Source of the DNA: Porphyrobacter sp. CACIAM 03H1 | GTDB lineage: Bacteria; Pseudomonadota; Alphaproteobacteria; Sphingomonadales; Sphingomonadaceae | Assembly: GCF_002215495.1 (NCBI RefSeq) | Contig: NZ_CP021378.1 | Location: 1,107,846 to 1,171,845, forward strand | Length of the DNA stretch: 64,000 nt | Direction: 5' to 3' | Shown here: one piece after another, positions 34,195 through 42,978 of the stretch | Layout: each line of letters starts with the position of its first letter | How positions within the stretch are numbered: the first letter of the stretch is position 1 | Position numbers and translations under genes: made by a program | Notes under the pieces: model-generated | Database searches by the model: none | What the model was told of the DNA's origin: nothing | Seen by the model: the letters and a program-made list of their open reading frames with translations, nothing else

Positions 34195-35091
34195 TCAGGC
34201 GCTCGCCGGCCGCAGTGCGGGCACGTCCCCGGCGCGGCTCCAGAAGGGCTGCACCACATGGCCGCGCTGCACCGCCTTGTAGGCGAGGTAGGCCCCGGCG
34301 CTCGTCGCGATGATGCAGGGAACGAGGCTCGCTTCGAGCCCGAAGCCGCCGCCGGTCATCAGATCGGGGCCGGTGAACACCGTCCTGAACAGGCCGGGTT
34401 GCGCGATGCTGCCGGATACCACCCCGCCGAACACCGCCGACTGGGTGTAGTTCCAGGCGATGTGGAAGCCGATGCCCAGCCACAGCCGGCGGGTGAGCAT
34501 ATAGGCCGCGGCCAGCAGCAGCCCGGCCTCGATGCTGATGAAGATCGCGCCGGTCAGCGTCGCGTCCGGGTTCATCAGGTGCACGAAGCCGAACACCACC
34601 GAGGAGACCACCACCGAAATCCAGCTGCCGAGCCATTCCTCGACGATCCGGTAGAGCGCGCCGCGGAACAGCAGTTCCTCGAGAAAGCCCGCGCTGCACG
34701 CCTGGTAGAGGGCGGGGATCATCACCACCACCGGGTTCATGCCCTCGATCCGCCCGTATCCGAGCACGATCAGCACCAGCACGCCGAGAGTGTAAAGCCC
34801 GGCCCCCACCACCATGCCGATCCCCAGTTCCTTGAGGCCCGGGCTCAGGGCCAGATCGCTGACCTCGCGGCGTTCGATGAACCGGCCGAAGCCGACATAG
34901 ATCCACATCGCGAGCGCGACCATGCCGGCCACGGCGAAGGCCGCTGCCAAATGGACGCCCTTGGTCAGATCGAGGAAGGCATTGCTGAAGCCCAGGCAGT
35001 AGAACAGCGGATAGCCGAGCAGGAACAGCCTGATCGGCGGGAATTGCAGGATTCGCAGCCACAGCGGCGCCGGTTCGGCGTGGTCGGTCAT
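34195..35091 (-). CDS. CPBP-family intramembrane metalloprotease (1)
   Basis: 298 aa, about eight hydrophobic helices. CAAX-protease/bacteriocin-processing motifs are E138-E139-xxx-R143 in EELLFRG, His171 in FGFVHL, and His210 in GFHIAWN, all intact. Members are site-2-protease-like glutamic/metallo intramembrane proteases. Substrate unknown. Preceded at 46 bases by the M13 peptidase and followed by the LprI-like gene at 2 bases, giving a leftward envelope-protein set. The frame extends further upstream but AAGGGGG before the 35091 ATG and the protein's start support this choice. Confidence 0.88.
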   Translation of the reverse strand: MTDHAEPAPLWLRILQFPPIRLFLLGYPLFYCLGFSNAFLDLTKGVHLAAAFAVAGMVALAMWIYVGFGRFIERREVSDLALSPGLKELGIGMVVGAGLYTLGVLVLIVLGYGRIEGMNPVVVMIPALYQACSAGFLEELLFRGALYRIVEEWLGSWISVVVSSVVFGFVHLMNPDATLTGAIFISIEAGLLLAAAYMLTRRLWLGIGFHIAWNYTQSAVFGGVVSGSIAQPGLFRTVFTGPDLMTGGGFGLEASLVPCIIATSAGAYLAYKAVQRGHVVQPFWSRAGDVPALRPASA

Positions 35092-35137
35092 GACATGATC
35101 CCCCTTGTCATTGGTCGATGATTGCCCGGTGTGCCCC

Positions 35138-37183
35138 TCACCAGATCCGCACGCGTTTTTCGGGCGGCAGGTAGAGCCTGTCGCCCGGCTTGATCCCGAA
35201 GGCCTCGTACCAGGCATCGACATTGCGCACGACGCCGTTGACCCGGAACTCGCCGGGCGAGTGGACGTCCGAGACCACGCGGCGGCGGGTCTCGGCCTCG
35301 ACCATGACATTGCGCCACAGCCTGCCCCACGACAGGAAGAAGCGCTGGTCGCCGGTAAGGCCCCCGATCACCGGGGCCTTGCCTCCCATCTTGTCCGCGA
35401 CATAGCGGCGATAGGCCGCATGGGCGACGGCGAGCCCGCCGAGATCGCCGATGTTCTCGCCGAGGTTCTGGCGCCCGTTGAGCTTCAGCCCGGGCAGGGG
35501 CTCGTAGCCGTCATACTGCTCGATCAGCCCTGCGGTGCGCTTCTCGAACTCGGCGCGGCTGGCATCGGTCCACCAGTTGCGCAGCCGGCCGTCACCGTCC
35601 TGCCGGCTGCCCTGATCGTCGAAGGCATGGCCGATCTCGTGTCCGATCACCGCGGCGATCGCGCCGAAATTGACAGCCGGATCGGCCTCGGGATCGAAGA
35701 AGGGCGGCTGGAGGATGCCTGCCGGAAAGCTGATCGTGTTGCTCGAGGGCGAATAGCCGGCGTTGATCTCCTGCGGCGCATAGGGGAACTCCCAAGGGCG
35801 CGCGCCTTCCTCGAGCTTCTTGAGGCTGTCGTCATGCGACCAGCGCTGGAGGCGTGACAGGTTGCCGACGAGGTCGTCGGGCGCGATCAGCACCCCGGAC
35901 CTGTCATGCCAGCGGGTCGGAAAGCCGACCTGCGTGGTGATCCGTTCCAGCTTGCGCAGCGCCTCGGCACGGGTCGGCGCATCCATCCAGTCGAGCTTCG
36001 CGATCCGCTCGGCATAGGTGTTGCGAAGGTAGCCGACCATGTCCTCGACCATCGCCCGGTCGGCGGCGCCGAAATGCCGGGCAACATAGAGCTGCCCGAT
36101 CTCCTCGCCCAGCGCCGCGTTGACCGCAGCGATACTCTCGAACGCGGCCGGCCGGCGCGCGGGCGTGCCCTGGAGCTGCTTGGCGTGGAAGGCGAAGTGG
36201 GCTTCGACCCACGGCGCGGACAGCGACTTCGCCCAGTAATCGAGCGTCTTGAACATCAGGAAGGACTGCCAGTCCTCGACGGGCGTTGCGGCGAAGAGCT
36301 GCGCGACATCGCGGATGGCGGTGTCGGTGAGCACCTTGATGCGCGGCTGGCCGGCAATGCCCTGCTCGGCCAGGAAAGCGTCCCAGGCAAACCCCGGCGC
36401 AAAGGCCTTGAGCTGGTCGGGTGACATGACGCTGTTCATCCGCACCACGTCGCGGGTCTGGGCGAGCGACCACTGGCGCTGGGCAATCGCCGTTTCCAGC
36501 GCCATCACCCGCTCGGCCCGGGCATCGGGACGGTCGATTCCGGCGCGGCGGAAGCTGTCGGCGATGTAGGCGAGCAGCGCCTTGCGGTGCCCGGCATAGG
36601 GCTCCTGTTCGGCGAGGTAATAGTCGCGCGAAGGCATCGTCAGGCCGGCGACGCCGACCGCCGCGACATACCGGCCGGGGTTGTCGACATCGGACAGAAC
36701 GCCGCCGGCGACGATCCCGTCCATCCAGGGATAGGCCATGATCCGGGCAAGGTCGGCCCGGTCGGTGGTGCTGCCGATGATCGCCAGCGTGCTGGCAATC
36801 GGGGTCAGGCCCAGCGCGTTGCGGCGCTCCATGTCGGCGTGCGATCGGTGGAAGTCGCCGATCATCTGCCCGGGGCTGCCCGGTGCGCCGCCCGCCTCGC
36901 GCGAGGCCGCGATGATGGCGGCGACGCGCTGCTCGGTGGCGAGATAGACCTCGACCGAGGCATCGATGAAGGGCACGCCTTCCGGCGGCTTTGCGGTCTT
37001 CAGCCAGCCTTCGTTGACGTGGCGGTAGAAATCGTCGCCCGGGCGGATCGTCGCCGACAGGGACGCCGCATCGAGGCTCCGCACCTCGCCTTGCGGCGCG
37101 GTTGCCGACTGCGCGACGAGCGCCGAGCCGGGCAGGGCCAGCAGCGCGATGGTGCTGGCGCAAACAAGCAAGCTCCGCATCAT
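35138..37183 (-). CDS. M13 (neprilysin-like) zinc metallopeptidase
   Basis: 681 aa with a signal peptide (1-25). The peptidase family M13 catalytic motifs are intact: HEIGH 515-519 and ENIGD 576-580 (third zinc ligand Glu576). NAGYSPSSNTISFPAGIL is the substrate-binding region before it. The protein ends in a hydrophobic/charged tail with terminal Trp, as usual for M13 enzymes. It cleaves oligopeptides in the periplasm or at the surface. AGGAGAGG precedes the ATG pair at 37183/37180. Confidence 0.95.
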   Translation of the reverse strand: MMRSLLVCASTIALLALPGSALVAQSATAPQGEVRSLDAASLSATIRPGDDFYRHVNEGWLKTAKPPEGVPFIDASVEVYLATEQRVAAIIAASREAGGAPGSPGQMIGDFHRSHADMERRNALGLTPIASTLAIIGSTTDRADLARIMAYPWMDGIVAGGVLSDVDNPGRYVAAVGVAGLTMPSRDYYLAEQEPYAGHRKALLAYIADSFRRAGIDRPDARAERVMALETAIAQRQWSLAQTRDVVRMNSVMSPDQLKAFAPGFAWDAFLAEQGIAGQPRIKVLTDTAIRDVAQLFAATPVEDWQSFLMFKTLDYWAKSLSAPWVEAHFAFHAKQLQGTPARRPAAFESIAAVNAALGEEIGQLYVARHFGAADRAMVEDMVGYLRNTYAERIAKLDWMDAPTRAEALRKLERITTQVGFPTRWHDRSGVLIAPDDLVGNLSRLQRWSHDDSLKKLEEGARPWEFPYAPQEINAGYSPSSNTISFPAGILQPPFFDPEADPAVNFGAIAAVIGHEIGHAFDDQGSRQDGDGRLRNWWTDASRAEFEKRTAGLIEQYDGYEPLPGLKLNGRQNLGENIGDLGGLAVAHAAYRRYVADKMGGKAPVIGGLTGDQRFFLSWGRLWRNVMVEAETRRRVVSDVHSPGEFRVNGVVRNVDAWYEAFGIKPGDRLYLPPEKRVRIW

Positions 37184-37236
37184 CCCTCTCCTTTGCGGAT
37201 GGCGCGCGCGAAGCGGCGGCCGGAGCGCGGGAGGCT

Positions 37237-37273
37237 GCGGCTGACCGGGTTTGCCTCGGCCCCGGTCAGCCGC
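37237..37273. terminator. Long GC-rich hairpin
   Basis: GCGGCTGACCGGG (37237-37249) and CCCGGTCAGCCGC (37261-37273) form a near-perfect 13-bp stem with an 11-base loop. It lies between the stop of the secreted protein gene (37329) and the M13 start. There is no T tail on either strand, so it may be an RNA-end stabiliser or a Rho-independent stop of low efficiency. Confidence 0.5.
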
Positions 37274-37328
37274 CTCGTGCCTCACGCCTTGCGCCAGACT
37301 TCGAGCCCCGTTTGGACGAAGGGCGGCG

Positions 37329-38123
37329 TCAGTCCCGGCAGGTGCGGGGCGAGACGCTCTCGATCGAGTAGATCGTGCCGCCGCTCGAGTTCGTGACGAT
37401 GCACTGGCGCGATGCCTCGCGCCAGAAGGTCATGTAGCGCGTGTCGCCGGCGATCTTGTTGTCGCGCATCACGAAGCCGCGGCTCTGCAGCTGGCTGACC
37501 GCATATTTGCGGTCCTGCCCCTGCAGGTCGTTGAATTCGGCATAGCCGCTGTAGCCGCCGCCGTAGTTGTAGCCGCCGCGGTAGCTGGTCTGGTTGGAGC
37601 GTTCGCGCACGCCGCTGTCATAGCCCGACGAATAGGAATCCGAGCGGTTGTAGTTGTGATAGGCCTGCCCGTAGAGCCCGTCGCGGTGGCCGCGCTCGAA
37701 CTCGGACATCCCGCGCTCGTCGTAATCCGTGTCGCCGCGGTGGTGCGACTTGCTGGCGAGTGCCGCGATCCCGAGCAGCGCCGCCGCGCCGACCGCGATC
37801 GCCGCGGTCTTGTCGCCGCTGCCGCCCTTCTGGTTGCAGTCGGCATTGGTGGTCTGGTCGATCGACTGGAAATTGCCGTCGTAGGTGACGACCTTGATGC
37901 ATTCCTTGGTGTTGCCGTTCCACCAGTAGTTGATCTTGCTGTCGTGATCGGCGTGGCCCGAGATCAGGTGGAAGCCGCGATATTCGAGCTGGTCCTGGCC
38001 GCTCGAGCCGCGCGCGCCGACCAGATCGCGCACCGAAGGCGGCGTCTTGGCGACCGCCGCGACCGGGGCGGCAACCATCGCCGCCGTGGCCAGAAGCCCG
38101 AACATTCTGCCTGCAAGTTTCAT
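37329..38123 (-). CDS. Secreted protein with Gly/Tyr/Ser-rich centre, unknown
   Basis: 264 aa from ATG 38123, where a Sec signal begins (MKLAGRMFGLLATAAMVAAP). The N-terminal domain (~30-105) has a Cys pair and aromatic residues. A single hydrophobic stretch (~108-123) follows, then a low-complexity Tyr/Gly/Ser/Arg segment (~140-200). The C-terminal domain (QLQSRGFVMRDNK, ~205-264) has another Cys pair. No family is recognised with confidence. A sequence at 38192-38209 shared with the promoter of the lipoprotein gene at 40425 suggests common control. Confidence 0.75.
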   Translation of the reverse strand: MKLAGRMFGLLATAAMVAAPVAAVAKTPPSVRDLVGARGSSGQDQLEYRGFHLISGHADHDSKINYWWNGNTKECIKVVTYDGNFQSIDQTTNADCNQKGGSGDKTAAIAVGAAALLGIAALASKSHHRGDTDYDERGMSEFERGHRDGLYGQAYHNYNRSDSYSSGYDSGVRERSNQTSYRGGYNYGGGYSGYAEFNDLQGQDRKYAVSQLQSRGFVMRDNKIAGDTRYMTFWREASRQCIVTNSSGGTIYSIESVSPRTCRD

Positions 38124-38191
38124 AAGTCGATCCCCCTCGTTCATGCCTTCGTTCCCGATCAGGAAGGTGACACATTCCCCTGCCCGGGGCA

Positions 38192-38209
38192 TTGGACAAA
38201 TCGGGCCAC
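38192..38209 (-). promoter_or_regulatory. Candidate AraC-type operator half-site
   Basis: TTGGACAAATCGGGCCAC (minus strand GTGGCCCGATTTGTCCAA) lies about 70 bases upstream of the secreted protein start. It matches the site at 40539-40554 upstream of a lipoprotein gene at 15 of 16 core bases. An AraC regulator gene is adjacent to that second site. Confidence 0.4.
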
Positions 38210-38240
38210 ATGATGGGCGTTTTGCGCCATGCTGCGGCCT

Positions 38241-39035
38241 TCAGCCCATGGACCCGCGGGTCTCGAGCCCGTCGTCGCGCCAGCCCGCGCGGACGGTTTC
38301 GCTGCGCACCAGCCAGATGCCGTAAAGGAACAGCGGGCCGGTCAGCACCAGGCCGAGGGTCAGTTGCTGGAGCACCGGCGCGGGTTCGGGCGCGGGGCCC
38401 GTCGCGCCGCTGCCGACCAGGAACACGGTGAAGTCCCACAAGGCGTGGATCACCATGATCGGGATGATCGAGCGTGTGCGGATGCGGATCGCGAGATAGG
38501 CGGCGCCGCTCATGAAGGCGTTGAGCGCCTGCACCCCGGCCTCGGCCAGCTCGCCGGTCAGCACGGCGTTGAAGACATGGACCGAACCGAAGGCCGCCGA
38601 GACCAGCAGAAAGGCGGGCCAGAACGCGAATGCCTTGCGCGCGCCGCCCCACAGCACGCCGCGGAACGCCAGCTCCTCGCTGAAGCCGACCATCGCCGTG
38701 TTGATCAGCACCATCGTCACCGCGCCCGCCTCGAGCCTGCCGGTGGTCAGCCCCACCGCCGCGAGGCCCGCGAGATAGAGCGCCGGGAGCCACAGCAGCT
38801 TCCACCAGCCCGGCGGCGAGGGCGCGAGAAAGCCCATGTCGCGCCAGCCCGCGAGCCGCACCGCCACCAGCAGGAACGCCGCCGCCCCGGCCACGCCCCA
38901 GGCGAGGTTCCTCGTGATCAGCTCCTGCAGCGTGGTCGTCCCGTCGAGCAGCAGCGTGGGCACGACCATGGTGATCGCCGCCCAGACCGCGACGATGCCT
39001 GCGGCAAGCGCAAACCGCGCTGCAGGCGGCATCAT
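38241..39035 (-). CDS. CPBP-family intramembrane metalloprotease (2)
   Basis: 264 aa, about seven helices. Motifs E120-E121-xxx-R125 (EELAFRG), His153 in FGSVHVFN, and His197 in IHALWDF are all intact, as in active CAAX/CPBP proteases. Only distantly similar to the other CPBP gene at 34195. Its ATG overlaps the stop of the upstream membrane-protein gene (ATGA), so the two form a coupled pair; that gene's product may be a partner or substrate (inference). Confidence 0.88.
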   Translation of the reverse strand: MMPPAARFALAAGIVAVWAAITMVVPTLLLDGTTTLQELITRNLAWGVAGAAAFLLVAVRLAGWRDMGFLAPSPPGWWKLLWLPALYLAGLAAVGLTTGRLEAGAVTMVLINTAMVGFSEELAFRGVLWGGARKAFAFWPAFLLVSAAFGSVHVFNAVLTGELAEAGVQALNAFMSGAAYLAIRIRTRSIIPIMVIHALWDFTVFLVGSGATGPAPEPAPVLQQLTLGLVLTGPLFLYGIWLVRSETVRAGWRDDGLETRGSMG

Positions 39036-39712
39036 GGCGCCTTCTCGGCAGCAGAGATGAAGCCGAGCACCATCCCCGCCAGAAGGACCAGCACGAAGGC
39101 GGCGAAAATCCCGCCCAGGGCGTTGGCCAGCGCCACGCCGTAGCCGCAGCCGAGCTTCGTGCGGAACCACAGGACCTGCTGCGACAGGTACCAGACGAGG
39201 CCGCCCCAGAAGATCGCATGGGCGACGAGCCCCGCGTTTGCATCGCCCACCTGCCACAGCATCGTCGCCATCCCGATCATCAGGGCGATGGGCGCGGTCA
39301 CGAAGCACTGGCTGTAGAACACCGGGCGCAGGGTCTCGCGGTCCAGCGCGATGCCGAGTTTTGCCATCAGGCGCAGCGACAGGACCAGCGGCAACAGGCT
39401 GAATATGAACACCCGGAAGATCAGCAGGTTCTGGGGATCGTGCAGGAAATGCGGGAGAACCGACAGGTCCGACGTGCGCAGCGCCAGCTCGACCAGATGG
39501 TTGAGCCCCAGGCACATCATAAGGAACAGCGGCGGGCTCAGCGTGTCGTTGTACTGGTCCGACTGCACGTCGCCGAGTTCGGTATCGGCATAGTCCATCA
39601 TCCGCTGCGGATGGCGGAAGGTGAGGTAGAGGGTGCGCGGGAAGAACACCAGCATCACCATCACTTCGTAAAGCAGCTCCTCGAGCGACTTCAGAAGCTT
39701 CATGAAATCCAT
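39032..39712 (-). CDS. Polytopic membrane protein, Yip1-like
   Basis: 226 aa. An N-terminal amphipathic stretch (MDFMKLLKSLEELLYEVMVM), then a loop with the FRHPQRMMDY...SPPLFLMM pattern and five hydrophobic helices. This resembles Yip1/DUF1282-like permease families, but assignment is loose. Translationally coupled to the CPBP protease downstream by a 4-base overlap. 41 bases separate it from the lipoprotein gene upstream, so three genes from 40425 leftward may form one operon. Confidence 0.7.
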   Translation of the reverse strand: MDFMKLLKSLEELLYEVMVMLVFFPRTLYLTFRHPQRMMDYADTELGDVQSDQYNDTLSPPLFLMMCLGLNHLVELALRTSDLSVLPHFLHDPQNLLIFRVFIFSLLPLVLSLRLMAKLGIALDRETLRPVFYSQCFVTAPIALMIGMATMLWQVGDANAGLVAHAIFWGGLVWYLSQQVLWFRTKLGCGYGVALANALGGIFAAFVLVLLAGMVLGFISAAEKAP

Positions 39713-39753
39713 CGGCCGATCCCCCGAGCCGGTGCCGCGTCAGGCGAGAGGCG

Positions 39754-40425
39754 TCAGCCGCCGGTCACGAAGGCGTCCGGGATCTCGTAGGTTTCCTTGC
39801 CGAGCTTCGCGACCGTGATGTCGCCCTTCTTCTGCGAACTGATCGCCATCGCCGCGGTGCCGTCGGCCTGGGCGGTGCTGAAGGAGAGGAAGCTGCCGTC
39901 GGGGTTGAAGAAGATCGCGCGCTTGGTCCCGTCGCCCAGCGTGACTTCGACCGTGATGCCCTCGGACGTGCGGATCACCCCGGCATCGCACATGCCGGCC
40001 GCCGCGCCCTTGTATCCGGCGCAGGGGACCTGCGCGGTGGCATTGTAATCGGTCCCGGCGACCTTCGCATCGCCCTGACCGTCTCCCTCGCCGGGCATGG
40101 CGGCGCGGTCGTTCGGGACCGAGACGAGCGTCACGCCGTCGATCGTGGCGAGCACCTTGCCGCCGAGCTTGTCCGCCTCGTCCGCCGAGGGGCAGCCGAC
40201 CAGCGCGGCGCTGTCATCGAGGAAATCGACGGTCGCGGCGGATTCGCCGATCCGGCGGCACGGCGCGCCGGGGCCGGGATAGCCGTCGCCGACCACGACA
40301 AGGCTTTCGGGCCATGCGAAGTCCGCTGGCGCGGGCGTTTCGGAACCCGTGGGTGCCCCGCCGCCGCAGCCGGCCACCAGCACCATCATCATCCCCGATG
40401 CGGCAATCTTCGCGAAACTGTCCAT
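39754..40425 (-). CDS. Lipoprotein, unknown
   Basis: 223 aa. Lipobox LVAGC gives lipidated Cys20, followed by Gly-rich and Pro-rich residues. Further Cys in GAPCRRIG, LVGCPSADE, QVPCAGYKG and GMCDAGV suggest two disulfides. The C-terminal ~70 residues have a beta-rich look (IFFNPDGSFLSFS). No family recognised. Start at ATG 40425 is set by the lipoprotein signal; the very long frame upstream is antisense to the AraC gene. A two-repeat operator-like site lies ~95-130 bases upstream. Confidence 0.78.
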   Translation of the reverse strand: MDSFAKIAASGMMMVLVAGCGGGAPTGSETPAPADFAWPESLVVVGDGYPGPGAPCRRIGESAATVDFLDDSAALVGCPSADEADKLGGKVLATIDGVTLVSVPNDRAAMPGEGDGQGDAKVAGTDYNATAQVPCAGYKGAAAGMCDAGVIRTSEGITVEVTLGDGTKRAIFFNPDGSFLSFSTAQADGTAAMAISSQKKGDITVAKLGKETYEIPDAFVTGG

Positions 40426-40518
40426 GCCTGTTCTGTCCCCCTTCACCGGCCCGGCCCCCGAGGCCGTGCAGCCCTGTTTCCAAGGCCATAGTGGGTAAGA
40501 ATTGCCGCGCATTCCATT

Positions 40519-40554
40519 GTCATTCTTCGCCACCGGCTGGACAAATCGCGCCAC
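40519..40554 (-). promoter_or_regulatory. Direct-repeat operator, candidate AraC binding site
   Basis: On the minus strand GTGGCGCGATTTGTC begins at 40554 and GTGGCGAAGAATGAC at 40533, exactly 21 bp apart, two helical turns. This is the classic arrangement for AraC-family dimers. It lies between the divergent lipoprotein (40425) and AraC-regulator (40741) genes, in a 315-base gap that otherwise shows no feature. The first repeat recurs at 38192-38209. Confidence 0.5.
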
Positions 40555-40740
40555 GAATTCTTTCGCGGCAGGCGTATCCGCTTGCTCGCGCGGAGGTTTC
40601 TGCATAGTTTCGCATCTTCCGTGGCGTGGGGCGGGATCAATATCGTGCGGCCGGTCGACAAGAAGTCCTTGCAGCCTTCGGCGCGACAGCCCGGCAACCC
40701 CGGGGGCACTGCCCGCGAAGCTGCCGAATTCGCCGTGACG

Positions 40741-41769
40741 ATGATGGGTCCGCGAGCGGCAACCCGCGTTCCCACGGCAACCCTGCTGCATCTCGGCGAA
40801 TGGCTGGGCTGGCCCGACTGGCTGCGGGCGGGCACCTCGCTGGACCGCGCGCAGGGACCCTTGCCCCCGATGATCTCGCGCGCCGACGACATCCGCATCA
40901 TGGGCAACATCGTCGACAATGCCGATGTTCTCGCCCTCGTCGAGGCGATGCTGACGCGGCCGCGACCGGCGCTCAGCCTCGCGGGCGAACTCGCGGTCCT
41001 GCACGGTCCCGATCTCGGCAGCTCGATCCGCATGGTCGCGCAGGGTCTTGCGGCGCGCAACCTGTGGGTCGTGGTGGACATGGAGGAGCAGGGGCAGGAC
41101 TTCGTCATCGCCCTGCGCCCCGCATGGCCGATGGGCGAGCTGTTCCCCGCCTTTGCGCTCAGTGCGCTCACGTTGTTCCAGCGTTCGGTGGTCGCCTATC
41201 GCGGCGACCGGCTGGAGGGCATGTCGATCGCCACAAGCTGGCACGATCACCCCGGCGCGCGGGGCGCTCTGGCGGCCTTCTGCTGCCGGATCGCGCCTGC
41301 CGGCGACGCCGAAACCCTGCGCTTCCCGCGCGCGTGGCTGGACCAGGCGAACCCGCATTTCGATCCGCTGGTATGGGACGTCGCCTGCGCCAAGACCGCG
41401 GCTCTGGAGAAGGAGGCGCTCGGCGCCGAAGCCGTCGATCCGCTGCGCGCCTTTATCGTCGCGCAGCTCGACGAGCTGAACCGCGTGCCGCGCCTCAAGC
41501 AGGCCGCGGCGCACCTGGGCATGTCGACCCGCACCATCGTGCGGATGCTGGCGCGGCACGGGACGAGCTTCCACAAGCTTGTCGAGGAGGAGCGCAAGGC
41601 CCGCGCCATTGTCCTGATCGGCGATCCCTCGGTCCCGCTGGCCGATGTCGCGCAGGCGCTCGGCTTCAGCGACATGTCGAGCTTCGGTCGTTCGTTCCGC
41701 GGGTGGTTCGGCGACACGCCCGGCCATCTGCGCCAGTCCGGAGGCGAACGACGGGCATCGGTCGGCTAG
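40741..41769 (+). CDS. AraC-family transcriptional regulator
   Basis: 342 aa from ATG 40741; the frame is open back to 40582 and the true start is uncertain because no good ribosome site is seen. The N-terminal ~200 residues look like the arabinose-binding-like ligand domain (PF12625 type). The C-terminal ~95 residues are an AraC DNA-binding domain with two helix-turn-helix units: LKQAAAHLGMSTRTIVRML and PLADVAQALGFSDMSSFGRSF. Divergent from the lipoprotein gene, with a direct-repeat site between. Likely an activator of nearby secreted-protein genes. Confidence 0.88.
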   Translation: MMGPRAATRVPTATLLHLGEWLGWPDWLRAGTSLDRAQGPLPPMISRADDIRIMGNIVDNADVLALVEAMLTRPRPALSLAGELAVLHGPDLGSSIRMVAQGLAARNLWVVVDMEEQGQDFVIALRPAWPMGELFPAFALSALTLFQRSVVAYRGDRLEGMSIATSWHDHPGARGALAAFCCRIAPAGDAETLRFPRAWLDQANPHFDPLVWDVACAKTAALEKEALGAEAVDPLRAFIVAQLDELNRVPRLKQAAAHLGMSTRTIVRMLARHGTSFHKLVEEERKARAIVLIGDPSVPLADVAQALGFSDMSSFGRSFRGWFGDTPGHLRQSGGERRASVG

Positions 41770-41782
41770 GCCGCGCGCAGCC

Positions 41783-42940
41783 TCACTTGCGGAACACCAC
41801 CCTGGTGCTGCCGCTCACCATCTCAGCCAGCCGTGCCGCGTCCCAGTTCGTCAGCCGCACGCAGCCGTGGCTCTGGGTCCGGCCGATGGCCTCGGGGGCG
41901 GGGGTGCCGTGGATGCCGTAGTGCTCCTTCGAAAGGTCGATCCACACCACCCCGACCGGCCCGTTCGGCCCCGGGGGAAGCTGCTGCTTCTCCGCGCTGT
42001 CGGGCACGTCCCAGAACAGCGTCGGATCGAAGGAGAAGGGCGGGTTGTAGGCGACGCCCTTCACCTCCCATTCCCCGATCGGCAGCGGATCGTGCCGCGA
42101 TCCCGTGGTGACGGTGAACATCGCCACCAACCGGTCATCCGCGTCATAGGCCTTGAGCCAGCCTTCGGATTCGTCGACGAGGATGCGCGTCACGTCGGGC
42201 TGGGTGGTGCCCACCCCGAGCGAGCGCAGGGTTTCGAGCCAGTCCTTGTTGTCGACCGCAGCGGCATCAATCGCATCAGCGCCGACATTGGGCACGCGCA
42301 GCTGCTGGCCGGGAGTGAACTGCGGCAGGGCGGCGGGATCTTGACCCGTCGACGCGGACGGCGAGGGGTCGCCCTGCGCGCTGGCGGGCCGCCCGCCCGG
42401 GTTCAGCTGCGCCAGCACCTCTGGGGTAGTGTGGAACCGCTCGGCGAGCTTTTCGGCCATGCTCTCGTAGCCGATCCGCGTCATCTGGGCCTGCGCGGCC
42501 ATGTCCTCGGGCACGGGAGCGAAGCGGACCTCGCCCCACGAAGCCGGGATCGTGACCACCCGGGTTGCGGGGATGTTGTCCCACCGCGAGAGCGCCTCAC
42601 GCGTCGCCGCGTCCAGCTCGCCCGAAACCGGCAGATCGCGCGATTCCTGAAATCCCTCGAGCGCATTGGCGAAGGACAGGCCCTCCCGGCCGTCGATCAC
42701 GCCGGGGCCGAATCCGAGCCGTTCGAGCACCACCTGCGCCTGCATGATCGGGCGATCCTCGCTGTCGGAGATGACGACCTCGGCCTTCTGGCCCGGAGCA
42801 GGATCGCGCGAGGCCATCGCGTCGGCTCCGGCTTCGGCCGACGTTCCGGTCGCCTCAGGCGCGGCGGGGGTGTTCGGCTGGCTTGCCTCGCAGGCGGCGA
42901 GGGCGAAAAGCAGGGGGGCGCAAAGCATGGTGGTGCGCAT
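41783..42940 (-). CDS. L,D-transpeptidase lipoprotein with peptidoglycan-binding domain
   Basis: 385 aa. Lipobox LAAC gives lipidated Cys17. A peptidoglycan-binding_1 domain spans ~55-120. A middle segment (ESMAEKLAERFHTTPEVLAQ) is LysM-like in outline. The C-terminal YkuD domain (~255-385) carries the catalytic HGT...SHGCVRL motif with Cys360. Forms 3-3 crosslinks or attaches proteins to peptidoglycan at the envelope; carbapenem-sensitive class. 13 bases from the convergent AraC gene. Confidence 0.94.
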   Translation of the reverse strand: MRTTMLCAPLLFALAACEASQPNTPAAPEATGTSAEAGADAMASRDPAPGQKAEVVISDSEDRPIMQAQVVLERLGFGPGVIDGREGLSFANALEGFQESRDLPVSGELDAATREALSRWDNIPATRVVTIPASWGEVRFAPVPEDMAAQAQMTRIGYESMAEKLAERFHTTPEVLAQLNPGGRPASAQGDPSPSASTGQDPAALPQFTPGQQLRVPNVGADAIDAAAVDNKDWLETLRSLGVGTTQPDVTRILVDESEGWLKAYDADDRLVAMFTVTTGSRHDPLPIGEWEVKGVAYNPPFSFDPTLFWDVPDSAEKQQLPPGPNGPVGVVWIDLSKEHYGIHGTPAPEAIGRTQSHGCVRLTNWDAARLAEMVSGSTRVVFRK

Positions 42941-42978
42941 GGGCGTTCCTTGTGTGGTCTGGACTTGAGGGGTGAGTT

